This document shows, in pieces, positions 32,487-40,298 of a DNA stretch of 61,037 bases. Made by a program: the position numbers and the translations under genes. The notes under the pieces were generated by a model. It did not search any database. It saw only the letters and a program-made list of their open reading frames with translations, and had not been told where the DNA came from. Position 1 is the stretch's first letter; each line of letters starts with the position of its first letter. The stretch comes from Parafrankia elaeagni (GTDB lineage: Bacteria > Actinomycetota > Actinomycetes > Frankiales > Frankiaceae), in assembly GCF_000374165.1 (NCBI RefSeq), contig NZ_KB893732.1:1-61037 (forward strand). Direction: 5' to 3'.

Positions 32487-32882
32487 CTACCAACGGCCGG
32501 CCGCCGGCGAGTCAGACGTCCGACGGTGCGCGCCGGCCTTCTGGCCACGGCCGCGGCCACGGCCGCGCAGGACGCGGCTGGAGGCCCGGCCGGTGCGCAG
32601 GCTGCGGGTCAGCAACGAGCGACGGCCCGGGTGGCGGCGGGCCCGGCGGTCGACCGGGCGGCCACCGACGACCGCCCGCCCGGCTCCCGGCCCGCCGACG
32701 GCACCAGCCGGGACCGCGGCGCCGGCAGCCGCGGCACCTCCGGCGGCCAGCCGCACCGCCGCCGCGTTCGCGGCCCGGGTCGGCGCGGCCGAGCGGTAGG
32801 CCACCGCGAGTGCCACCAGCACGACGGAGATCACCGCTGAGATCAGCAACAGCGCGACGATGACGGCAGCGAAAGTTCTCAC
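32487..32882 (-). CDS. Small membrane protein, unknown function
   Basis: This 131-residue frame begins with a clear membrane segment (FAAVIVALLLISAVISVVLV, residues 3-22), then an Ala/Gly-rich stretch and a strongly basic, Arg-rich C-terminal half predicted to be cytoplasmic. No family is recognised. The GTG at 32882 is the best start, although no strong ribosome binding site is seen. It fits between the AGPS-like gene (54 bp upstream) and the SDR gene (127 bp downstream) on the same strand. It could be spurious in its C-terminal half, where base composition is extreme. Confidence 0.45.
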   Translation of the reverse strand: MRTFAAVIVALLLISAVISVVLVALAVAYRSAAPTRAANAAAVRLAAGGAAAAGAAVPAGAVGGPGAGRAVVGGRPVDRRARRHPGRRSLLTRSLRTGRASSRVLRGRGRGRGQKAGAHRRTSDSPAAGRW

Positions 32883-32935
32883 CCACAATGGATACCCACC
32901 GCATCCATATGGTCACACCTCAGGCGGGCATCCCG

Positions 32936-34654
32936 TCACCCGCCCGGTGGCGGAACCGGGCCCGGCGGCAGCGAGACCAGGCCTGTCGGCGAGACCGGGC
33001 CTGTCGGCGGCACCAGGCCTGTCGGCGGCACCAGGACGCCCGGGTTGAGCACACCCGCCGGGTCCAGCACGGCCTTCACCGCCTGGAGGACCGCTACGCC
33101 GACCTCCCCGATCTCGGCGGCGAGCCAGGGGCGGTGATCCGTCCCGACCGCGTGGTGATGGGTGATCGTGCCGCCGCACTTCATGATCGCGTCTCCGGCG
33201 GCCTGCTTCGCGCGGCCCCAGCGGGCCATCGGGTCGGGGCCCTGCGCGCAGACGACAGTGAAGTACAGCGAGGCTCCCGCCGGGTAGACGTGCGAGATGT
33301 GGCACAGCACGACCGCGGGTGACCCGTCCGCCTCGAGGGCGCCGGCGACCGCGGCACGCACCCCCGCGTACAGGGCGGGGAGATCCGCCCAGTAGGCCGC
33401 CGTCTCCAGGGTCTCCGCGAGGATCCCCTCGTCGAGGAGGGCGTCGCGCAGGTAGGGCGCGTGGAAGCGGCCCGCGAGCCAGTCCTGGCCGGCCTGCTCC
33501 CCGAGGGGCTGGCCGCCGCCGGCGGCGATGGCTGCCTCGACAGCCACCGCGCCCCGGGCCACCGCCTCGTCATCCCCCTCGAAGCCGGTCAGCAGGTAGC
33601 ACCCGCCGGCCGTGACGCCGGTGCCCGCGGTGACCGCGTTGGCGAGGCCGGCCGCCGTCTCCATCTCGTCGGAGAGCCGGCACACCGTGGGCAGCAGGTC
33701 CCGCTGGGCCAGTGCGCGGATCAGCTCGAGGCCGGTCGTCAGGTCCGCCACCCGCCAGCCGGTGTAGGTCCGCCGCGGCGGCGCCGGCCGTACCCGCACC
33801 GTCACCTCGGTGATCACCCCGAAGGCGCCTTCGGAGCCCAGTGCCAGCTGGCGCAGATCCGGGCCGGCGGCCGAGGCCGGGACCCGCCCCGGCGCCCAGG
33901 TGCCCACCGGCGTGGCCAGCCGCAGGCCGGTGACGAGCTGGTCGAACCGGCCGTATCCAGCCGAGGCCTGGCCACTGGAGCGGGTCGCGGCGAACCCGCC
34001 GACGGTCGCGTACTCCCATGACTGCGGCAGGTGGCCGAGGGTGAGCCCGTGCCCGGCGAGCAGGGCCTCGACGGCGGGCCCGCGCAGCCCCGCACCCAGC
34101 ACCGCCGTCCCGGAGACGGTGTCGACGGCCACCAGCCGGTCCAGACGGCGCAGGTCGAGCGCGATGACGCCGGCCCAGGTCGACGAGGGCAGGCCGGGCG
34201 GCGCCAGGCCGCCGACCACCGACGTCCCGCCGCCGAACGGGACCACGACGACGCGATGCCGGGAACAGATCCGCAGCACCGCCAGGACCTCGTCGTGGTC
34301 CGCGGGGACGACGACGGCGTCCGGGGCGGCGGTGGCATCCCCTGCGCGCAGGCGCAGCAGGTCGACGGTGGACCGGCCTCGGCAGTGCCGCACCCGCGTC
34401 TCGCGGTCGGCCAGGACGTGCTCGGCGCCCACGGCGGCGCACAGCTCGCCGCGTATGTCCGCCGGCAGGCGCACCGGTGGCAGGGAGACGTCCGCGAGGG
34501 CGACCGGCGGGCTCGGGCGGGACGGGATGCCGAGCTGGCCGAGCAGGTCCCGGACGGCGCCCGGCAACGGCCGGTGCCGCTCCGCGGCCCCCCAGCCCCA
34601 CCAGACCGGGTCAGCGGCCGGCTGCGGAGCGAGATGACCCGACTCGGACGCCAT
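32936..34654 (-). CDS. Alkyldihydroxyacetonephosphate synthase-like FAD oxidase
   Basis: This 572-residue flavoprotein is of the vanillyl-alcohol oxidase type and closest to AGPS, the enzyme that swaps an acyl for an alkyl group on dihydroxyacetone phosphate in ether-lipid synthesis. Seen are the N-terminal WWGWG motif, the FAD-binding VVPFGGGTSVVGGL, LPQSWEYATVGGFAATRSSG, GSEGAFGVITEVTVR and the C-terminal THHHAVGTDH motif characteristic of AGPS and its relatives. Bacterial homologues are also annotated simply as FAD-linked oxidases, so the exact reaction is open. The ATG at 34654 follows GGGGAG. The last 30 residues are Pro-rich repeats. It is divergent from the TetR-GlpD operon across a strong operator candidate. 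Confidence 0.82.
   Translation of the reverse strand: MASESGHLAPQPAADPVWWGWGAAERHRPLPGAVRDLLGQLGIPSRPSPPVALADVSLPPVRLPADIRGELCAAVGAEHVLADRETRVRHCRGRSTVDLLRLRAGDATAAPDAVVVPADHDEVLAVLRICSRHRVVVVPFGGGTSVVGGLAPPGLPSSTWAGVIALDLRRLDRLVAVDTVSGTAVLGAGLRGPAVEALLAGHGLTLGHLPQSWEYATVGGFAATRSSGQASAGYGRFDQLVTGLRLATPVGTWAPGRVPASAAGPDLRQLALGSEGAFGVITEVTVRVRPAPPRRTYTGWRVADLTTGLELIRALAQRDLLPTVCRLSDEMETAAGLANAVTAGTGVTAGGCYLLTGFEGDDEAVARGAVAVEAAIAAGGGQPLGEQAGQDWLAGRFHAPYLRDALLDEGILAETLETAAYWADLPALYAGVRAAVAGALEADGSPAVVLCHISHVYPAGASLYFTVVCAQGPDPMARWGRAKQAAGDAIMKCGGTITHHHAVGTDHRPWLAAEIGEVGVAVLQAVKAVLDPAGVLNPGVLVPPTGLVPPTGPVSPTGLVSLPPGPVPPPGG
32971..33024. repeat. Three 18-bp units in the tail of the AGPS-like gene
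   Basis: Related units GCG(A/G)(G/C)ACC(A/G)GGCCTGTCG begin at 32971, 32989 and 33007, with a partial fourth. They are in frame and produce the Pro/Thr/Gly-rich C-terminal tail. Confidence 0.85.
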
Positions 34655-34685
34655 GGCAGCTCCCCGGCTTGACGGACCGATCGAT

Positions 34686-34717
34686 ACAGTGTGACAACTC
34701 AAGTCACAGTGTCACAC
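34686..34717. promoter_or_regulatory. Candidate TetR operator between AGPS-like and tetR-glpD
   Basis: TGTGAC (34690-34695) and GTCACA (34703-34708) form a 6-bp inverted repeat with a 7-base spacer, and GTGTGAC (34689-34695) also pairs with GTCACAC (34711-34717). The word ACAGTGT repeats at 34686 and 34706, 20 bp apart, so two overlapping sites could be bound on the same DNA face. It is about 32 bp upstream of the AGPS-like start and 75 bp upstream of the TetR start, a standard place for autoregulation of a divergent pair. Confidence 0.65.
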
Positions 34718-34791
34718 GACCACGCGCCGGGCACTCCCCCACTGGCCGCCACCGGCCGGCACGGCGTGGCGGAACCGGGAGGAACAGGGCG

Positions 34792-35628
34792 ATGACCGGA
34801 CAGACCCGCTCCCGTCCCGCGCCGGTCGCCGTCGCGGACGAGGTGGTCCTCGACGCCGCCGCCGCGCTGCTGATGAGCGTCGGCGTCCGCCGGACGACCT
34901 TCACCGATGTCGCCCGCCGCGCCGGTGTCAGCCGGATGACCCTCTACCGCCGCTGGCCCGACCTGCGTTCCCTCGTCCGGGACGTGATGACACGCGAGTG
35001 GGGGCGGATCATCACGGCGACCGCCCCGCCCGGCACCCCCGGCACCTGGCTGCCCGCCGAGGCGGCGGCGAGGGCCTACCCGGACGCGCCCGACCCGGAC
35101 CCGCCCGGCGCGGAGCGGGCCGGCGCGGAGCGGGCCGAGCTCGTGGGTTCCCTGGTCGCGGCCGCGCGGGCGTTCCGGGCGCACCCGCTCTTCGCGCGCA
35201 TCACCGAGACGGACGGGGAACTGCTGGTCCCCTACGTCCTGGAACGGCTCGGCACGACCCAGCTGCTGGTCCTGGACCTCCTGCGCGACAGGCTCGCCGC
35301 GGCCCAGGCCACCGGCGCCGTCCGCACCGGTGATCCGGACGCGCAGGCACGGATGGTGCTGCTGGCGGCGCAGTCGTACGTTCTCTCCGCGGGCGCGATG
35401 GGTGACGAGGTCACCCGGGACGCGCTGGCACGCGAGCTGTACCTGATGGTGGACGGCTACCTGGCCCCGCCCCACGATCCCCTGTCCGGATCTCCGCCGC
35501 CCGAGGCTCCGCCGCCGACGCGGGGGGCACCGTCATCCCGGACCCGGCCGGCATCCCGGATCCAGCCGACGTTCCGGACCCGGCCGACCGAGCACCGGCC
35601 GCCCGAGCACCCTGGAGGTCCGTCATGA
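34792..35628 (+). CDS. TetR-family transcriptional regulator
   Basis: This 278-residue regulator has a standard N-terminal helix-turn-helix (TTFTDVARRAGVSRMTLYRRW, about residues 40-60) and a helical ligand-binding domain through about residue 225. The final 50 residues are a Pro/Arg/Thr-rich disordered tail, an unusual extension. The ATG at 34792 has a good GGGAGGAA site. Its stop overlaps the GlpD start by 4 bp (ATGA), so the two are co-translated. The divergent AGPS-like gene and the palindromes between them make it the likely repressor of both transcripts, responding perhaps to an acyl-CoA or lipid intermediate. Confidence 0.88.
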   Translation: MTGQTRSRPAPVAVADEVVLDAAAALLMSVGVRRTTFTDVARRAGVSRMTLYRRWPDLRSLVRDVMTREWGRIITATAPPGTPGTWLPAEAAARAYPDAPDPDPPGAERAGAERAELVGSLVAAARAFRAHPLFARITETDGELLVPYVLERLGTTQLLVLDLLRDRLAAAQATGAVRTGDPDAQARMVLLAAQSYVLSAGAMGDEVTRDALARELYLMVDGYLAPPHDPLSGSPPPEAPPPTRGAPSSRTRPASRIQPTFRTRPTEHRPPEHPGGPS

Positions 35629-37259
35629 CCGACCTGGCCAGCCCGCTCGCACGCTCGTCGCTCACCGCGGACCGCCGCGCCCGCGAACTCGCCGAGCTCG
35701 CCGGCGGAACGGTGGTGGATCTGCTGGTCGTCGGCGGCGGTGTCACCGGCGCCGGGGTCGCGCTCGACGCCGCCTCCCGCGGGCTGTCAGTCGCGCTGGT
35801 CGAAGCACGCGATCTCGCGTTCGGCACGAGCAGGTGGAGCTCGAAGCTCGTCCACGGCGGGCTGCGCTACCTCGCCTCCGGGGATGTCCGCCTCGCTCGG
35901 GAGAGCGCGGCCGAACGCGAGATCCTGATCCGCCGCACCGCCAGCCACCTGGTGCACCCGCTGCCGATGGTGCTGCCGCTCACCCGGGACGTTCCCGTCG
36001 GCGCGGCGCTGCTCGCCCGCGTCGGCCTGGGGTTCGCGGATCTGCTGAGGCGCGGGGTCCGGACCCCGAGCTCGGTGCTGCCCCCGCCGCGCCGGCTGTC
36101 GGTGGTCGAGACGTTGGGGATGGTCCCCGGCCTGCGCGAGGAGGGGCTGCGGGGCGGCCTGCTGTACTGGGACGGCCAGCTCGTCGACGACGCCCGCCTC
36201 GTCGTGGCGATCGCACGCACCGCGGCCGCGTTCGGCGCCCGGATCCTCACCCGTGTGCAGGTCCTCGCGGTCCAGAATCCCGTGTCGGGAACGGCGATCG
36301 GGGTCGGGGTCGGGGTCGGGCCCGCGGCCACCGCGGGGGCCGGGGCCGGGCCTGTCGAGGTCGAGGCGCTCGACACGCTCACCGGTCAGCCGTGCCGGCT
36401 GCGGGCCCGTACCGTGATCAACGCGACCGGCGTCTGGGCGCCGGTACTCGCCCCGGAGATCCGCCTGCGGCCCAGCCGGGGAACCCACCTGGTGCTGCCC
36501 GCGGCGGCCTTCGGCGGCACGCCGACAGCCCTGTCGGTGCCGATCCCCGGCGAGCGCAACCGGTACGCGCTCGTCCTGCCACAGGGTGACGGCCGGGTGT
36601 ACGTCGGCCTGACCGACGTGTCGACGGACGAGGTCGTCGACCTGCCCGTGCCGGATCACGGCGAGATCACCCACCTGCTCAACGTCGTGTCCGGGGTGTT
36701 GGCCACCCCGCTCGACCGGGCTGACGTGCTGGGGTCGTTCGCGGGCCTGCGGCCGCTGCTGGACGGACCGGGTGGGCGCACCGCGGACCTGTCCCGACGG
36801 CACACCGTCCACATCGGCGCCAACCGGGTGATCACCGTGGTCGGCGGCAAGCTGACGACCTACCGGCGGATGGCCGAGGACGCGGTCGACGCCGCCGTCA
36901 CGCAGGCCAACCTGGACGCCGGCCCCTGCCGGACCAGTCGGCTGCCGCTGGTCGGTGCCGCCCCGCGCCGCGCTCTCGCCAGCATTCCGGCGCCGCGCCG
37001 GCTGGTGGCGCGCTACGGCACCGAGGCCCCCGCGGTGCTGGACCTGGCCCGGGACGATCCGCGGCTGCTCGCCCCGGTCGCCGCCGGCGTCGACGTCACC
37101 GGAGCCGAGCTGGTGTTCGGCGTGCTCCACGAGGGCGCGCTCGACGTGGACGATCTGCTCGACCGACGGACCCGGGTCGGGCTCGTGCCCGCCGATCGCG
37201 CGGCCGCCCTGGACGCGGCCCGCAGCGCCCTGACACACCACACCGTGCGCACGGGCTGA
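35625..37259 (+). CDS. glpD: Glycerol-3-phosphate dehydrogenase, FAD-dependent (first paralogue)
   Basis: This 544-residue membrane-peripheral flavoenzyme would oxidise sn-glycerol 3-phosphate to dihydroxyacetone phosphate and feed the quinone pool. It has the dinucleotide fold LLVVGGGVTGAGVALDAASR, FGTSRWSSKLVHGGLRYL, INATGVWAP, the substrate-region GLRPLLDG and the FAD-closing VVGGKLTTYRRMAEDAVD. A Gly/Val run (IGVGVGVGPAATAGAGAG, about residues 225-245) marks a flexible insert. Production of dihydroxyacetone phosphate fits the divergent AGPS-like enzyme, whose substrate is an acylated form of it. It overlaps the TetR gene by 4 bp. A second, more typical GlpD is at 40299-42080. Confidence 0.87.
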   Translation: MTDLASPLARSSLTADRRARELAELAGGTVVDLLVVGGGVTGAGVALDAASRGLSVALVEARDLAFGTSRWSSKLVHGGLRYLASGDVRLARESAAEREILIRRTASHLVHPLPMVLPLTRDVPVGAALLARVGLGFADLLRRGVRTPSSVLPPPRRLSVVETLGMVPGLREEGLRGGLLYWDGQLVDDARLVVAIARTAAAFGARILTRVQVLAVQNPVSGTAIGVGVGVGPAATAGAGAGPVEVEALDTLTGQPCRLRARTVINATGVWAPVLAPEIRLRPSRGTHLVLPAAAFGGTPTALSVPIPGERNRYALVLPQGDGRVYVGLTDVSTDEVVDLPVPDHGEITHLLNVVSGVLATPLDRADVLGSFAGLRPLLDGPGGRTADLSRRHTVHIGANRVITVVGGKLTTYRRMAEDAVDAAVTQANLDAGPCRTSRLPLVGAAPRRALASIPAPRRLVARYGTEAPAVLDLARDDPRLLAPVAAGVDVTGAELVFGVLHEGALDVDDLLDRRTRVGLVPADRAAALDAARSALTHHTVRTG

Positions 37260-37300
37260 GCCGGGGCCCGCCCGCTTCAGCCCGTGCGCGCACCACGGCT

Positions 37301-37334
37301 GCCGTCAGACCGTGGCAGCCGTCAGACCGTGGCA
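37301..37334. repeat. 17-bp tandem duplication across a dehydrogenase stop codon
   Basis: GCCGTCAGACCGTGGCA is repeated exactly at 37301-37317 and 37318-37334. The stop codon at 37322-37324 is in one copy and its duplicate follows at 37305-37307. Confidence 0.9.
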
Positions 37335-38548
37335 GCCGACGAGTCGGCGGCAGCCACCGTGTCGATGGTGAGGGCCGCGACACGCTCCAGGTGCGACGGC
37401 GGGTCACCGAAGGCCCCGTAGAGCCTGCGTGCCCGCTTGTAGAAGAAGTGTGTCTCGTGCTCCCACGTGTAGCCGATCCCACCGTGGTACTGGATCATCG
37501 CGGCGGTCGCGTCCCGGGCGGCCTGGCTCGCCTTGGCCTTCGCCACGGCGACCGCCAGCAGCAGGTCGTCGAGCTCGGCGTCGACCGCGTACGCGGCGTA
37601 CATCGCGGCGTGCTCGGCCATCGTCACCGCGACGTGCAGGTCCGCGAGGTGGTGCTTGAGTGCCTGGAAGGAGCCCACCGGGCGCCCGAACTGGATCCGT
37701 TCCTGGTCGTAGCGCACGGTCCGGGTGAGGGCCTCCCGGGCGATGCCGGCCAGGTCGGCCGCGGTGAGCACCGCGCCGCGGCGGACAAGGTCCTCGAGGA
37801 CGGCAGCCGACGAGCCGGGCAGCCGGCGGGCGTGCGCGCCCTCCAGCTTCAGCGCGGCGAGCCTGGTCGTCCCGTCGTAGCTGGTGAGCGGCTCGACGGT
37901 CACCCCCGCTGCCTGCGGGTCGACCAGGTACAGGCCGATGCCACCCGAGCCACCCGAACCGGCCGCCCCCTCGGCCCCGGCAGCCCCCGCCGCCGTGCCG
38001 GACTCGGTGGCGGCGACGACGACCAGGCCCGCGACAGCGAGGTACTCGACGGGCGAGGCGGCGCCGGTGAGCGCGCCCAGCGCACCGCCCGCCTCCCCCC
38101 CGGGCTCCCCCGCGACCGGGACGGCGCTCACCGTGACGCCGTCGGCGCCCCACCCACGGCCGGCGCCGCGCAGCGCCACCGTCGCGGCCAGGTCGCCGGC
38201 GGCGATGCGGGGCAGCAGCTCGGCGCGCTGCGCCTCCGATCCGGCGATCCGGACCGCTTCGCCTGCCAGCACGGTCGACAGCCACGGGCCGGGAACCACC
38301 CCGGCGCCGAGCGCCCTGGCCACCACCTGCGCGTCGAGGATGCCGAGCCCCAGCCCGTCGTACTCCTCGGGGACGCAGACGGCCAGCCAGCCCTGCTCGC
38401 CCACCGCCTTCCACAGCTCTGTCGGGTGGCCGTCGCCAGCAGCGTCCTCGAACACCGCACGCACCGCGGTGAGGTCGAATCGGTCGGTCAGAAAGTCCCG
38501 GACGGTGTCGCCCAGGGCCCGCTGTTCGTCAGTCAGCGCGAAGAACAC
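37322..38548 (-). CDS. Acyl-CoA dehydrogenase, second subunit of a pair
   Basis: This 408-residue protein begins FFALTDEQRALGDTVRDFL and carries the C-terminal ERIQFGRPVGSFQALKHHLADL and IQYHGGIGYTWEHETHFFYKRA motifs. The central domain has a Gly/Ala/Ser-rich insert (about residues 200-235). The start is the GTG at 38548 behind AAGGGAC. It begins 20 bp after the other dehydrogenase gene ends, and such adjacent FadE pairs in actinobacteria often form alpha2beta2 heterotetramers acting on bulky CoA esters such as steroid side chains. It is convergent with the first glpD gene, with a duplicated stop-codon region between them. Confidence 0.86.
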   Translation of the reverse strand: MFFALTDEQRALGDTVRDFLTDRFDLTAVRAVFEDAAGDGHPTELWKAVGEQGWLAVCVPEEYDGLGLGILDAQVVARALGAGVVPGPWLSTVLAGEAVRIAGSEAQRAELLPRIAAGDLAATVALRGAGRGWGADGVTVSAVPVAGEPGGEAGGALGALTGAASPVEYLAVAGLVVVAATESGTAAGAAGAEGAAGSGGSGGIGLYLVDPQAAGVTVEPLTSYDGTTRLAALKLEGAHARRLPGSSAAVLEDLVRRGAVLTAADLAGIAREALTRTVRYDQERIQFGRPVGSFQALKHHLADLHVAVTMAEHAAMYAAYAVDAELDDLLLAVAVAKAKASQAARDATAAMIQYHGGIGYTWEHETHFFYKRARRLYGAFGDPPSHLERVAALTIDTVAAADSSAATV

Positions 38549-38568
38549 GTCAGTCGTCCCTTCAGGGC

Positions 38569-39741
38569 TCAGCGAGGCAGGCCGAGCACACGCTCGGCGA
38601 CGATGTTGCGCTGCACCTGGGACGACCCGCCCCAGATCGTGACGGACCTGCTCCAGAACCCCTCGGCCTGCAGGGCGGTCAGGTCGAGGCCGGCGACCGG
38701 CGACCCGATGGCGATGTCGGAGCCGAGCAGGTCGTCGAAGGTCTCGAAGAGATCCTGGTACGTCTCGGACCACTGCAGCTTGGTCATCGACGACTCGGAG
38801 CCGAGATCGGCGCCCTGCTCCACCCGGGTCAGGACGTGCATCGCGTGGTAGCGCAGGCACTCCAGCTCCACCAGGCGCTGAGCGAGCTCCTGGCGCAGCA
38901 CCGGCTCCTGGTCACGCCCCAGCACCCGGGCCGCGCGGACGATCTCGTCGTAGGCACGGCGGAACGACGTGTACTGAAGGATGCCGGAGGCGCCGCGCTC
39001 GAAGGAGAGCAGCAGCATCGCGGTGGCCCACCCGTTACCCAGGCCGCCCAGGCACTCGGTGGCGGGGACCCGTGCGTTGGTGAAGAACACCTCGCCGAAC
39101 TCGGTAGCCCCGCTCATCTGCCGCAGCGGCCGGGCCTCGACCCCGTCCTGGTGCATGTCGATGAGGAGCATCGAGATGCCACGGTGGCGCTGGCTGCCCG
39201 GCTCGGTGCGCACCAGGGCGAAGATCCGGTCGGCGTGGATGGCGTTCGTCGTCCACACCTTCTGCCCGTTGACGACGATGTCCTCGCCGTCGGCGACACC
39301 CGATGCCCGCAGGGCCGCGAGGTCGGAGCCGGCGTCCGGCTCGGAGAAGCCCTGGCACCAGATGACGTCGCAGCGCAGCAGCGGACGGATGATCTCGCGT
39401 TTCTGTTCCTCGGAGCCGATCGCCATGATGGTCGGCGCCAGAAACGCCAGCCCCAGCGAGTTCACGGTCGACGGCGCCCGGGCGTGCGCCATCTCCTCGT
39501 CGTAGATCGCCTTCATGCCGGGGGTGCCGCCGCGGCCGCCGAACTCGGTCGGCCAGTCGATACCGGCGAACCCGGCGTCGAACTTCCGTCGCTCCCACTC
39601 ACGGCGCAGCTCGAAGGCCTCCGCGTCGGGCACGGTGGCCCAGAAGCCGGGCTCGCGCCAGGTGCTGGGGAGGTTGTCGGCCAGCCAGCCCCGGAGATCC
39701 GCGCGGAAGGCTTCCTCCGCGGCAGAGAACGTCAGGTCCAT
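38569..39741 (-). CDS. Acyl-CoA dehydrogenase, first subunit of a pair
   Basis: This 390-residue protein is of the subfamily beginning MDLTFSAAEEAFRADLRGWL, with FAGIDWPTEFGGRGGTPG, the FAD-contacting CQGFSEPDAGSDLAAL, GQKVWTTNAIHADRIFALVR and a C-terminal TIWGGSSQVQRNIVAERVLG. The start ATG follows a strong GGAGGAAG site. It is the first gene of a two-gene transcript with the dehydrogenase at 37322-38548. This kind of subunit often contains the catalytic base in heterotetrameric FadE complexes, but which subunit is active here is not decided. The 557-bp upstream gap should hold the promoter. Confidence 0.88.
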   Translation of the reverse strand: MDLTFSAAEEAFRADLRGWLADNLPSTWREPGFWATVPDAEAFELRREWERRKFDAGFAGIDWPTEFGGRGGTPGMKAIYDEEMAHARAPSTVNSLGLAFLAPTIMAIGSEEQKREIIRPLLRCDVIWCQGFSEPDAGSDLAALRASGVADGEDIVVNGQKVWTTNAIHADRIFALVRTEPGSQRHRGISMLLIDMHQDGVEARPLRQMSGATEFGEVFFTNARVPATECLGGLGNGWATAMLLLSFERGASGILQYTSFRRAYDEIVRAARVLGRDQEPVLRQELAQRLVELECLRYHAMHVLTRVEQGADLGSESSMTKLQWSETYQDLFETFDDLLGSDIAIGSPVAGLDLTALQAEGFWSRSVTIWGGSSQVQRNIVAERVLGLPR

Positions 39742-40298
39742 GTCGTTTCTTCCTCCGGGTCAGGTCGTACCGGGCCGCGCCGACAGGGTGCGACGGAGCA
39801 CGTCGAGATCGGATCGATTCGCGCACAAGCATGCCCTATCCGTGTTCCTCATGCGGCCTGCCGTGATGCCGTCCGCGGGCCGAGACAATGAGTGGCACGA
39901 ATTCCACCGGTTCCGGCGCAGCCCGTAGCCAGCCCGTATTCCGGCGACCGTTCCTGCCCGGCCACCGAAAGACATGCCTGGCGGATGACATGAGGGACAC
40001 CCACGGAACGTGCGGCGAACCGCGGCTCGGGGCAGGCCGCGGCCGACACGCGCGTCGCATCCGACGTGTCGGACATGTCGGATGTGGGTGCGCTGGGCAT
40101 CATGGACCCTGACGCACCCGCGGCGCCAGCGGACCCCACCCGGTCGGCGCCCGATATCCACCCGCCGTTCATCTCACCGTGAGCGGCGGGAACCAACTGC
40201 CGGCACGATGGGTGGCGGGTCCGGCAGCACGGGCCCGGCACCGACCGCAGAACAGCGGACCGCAGGACCGCCCACGGTCGAAGGGGGATGCACACGCG
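39742..40298. other. 557-bp gene-free stretch between divergent dehydrogenase and glpD genes
   Basis: No gene is seen. It should hold the promoters for the acyl-CoA dehydrogenase pair and the second glpD. The clearest structure is the inverted repeat at 40058-40084. The middle part (39830-39990) is less GC-rich than the flanks. Confidence 0.45.
40058..40084. promoter_or_regulatory. Inverted repeat upstream of the second glpD
   Basis: CATCCGAC (40058-40065) pairs with GTCGGATG (40077-40084) across 11 bases; the spacer reads GTGTCGGACAT, so the half-site word TGTCGGA appears twice in a row. A related palindrome occurs in the repeats at 12071-12129. It is about 215 bp upstream of the glpD start codon and may be a regulator site. 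Confidence 0.4.
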
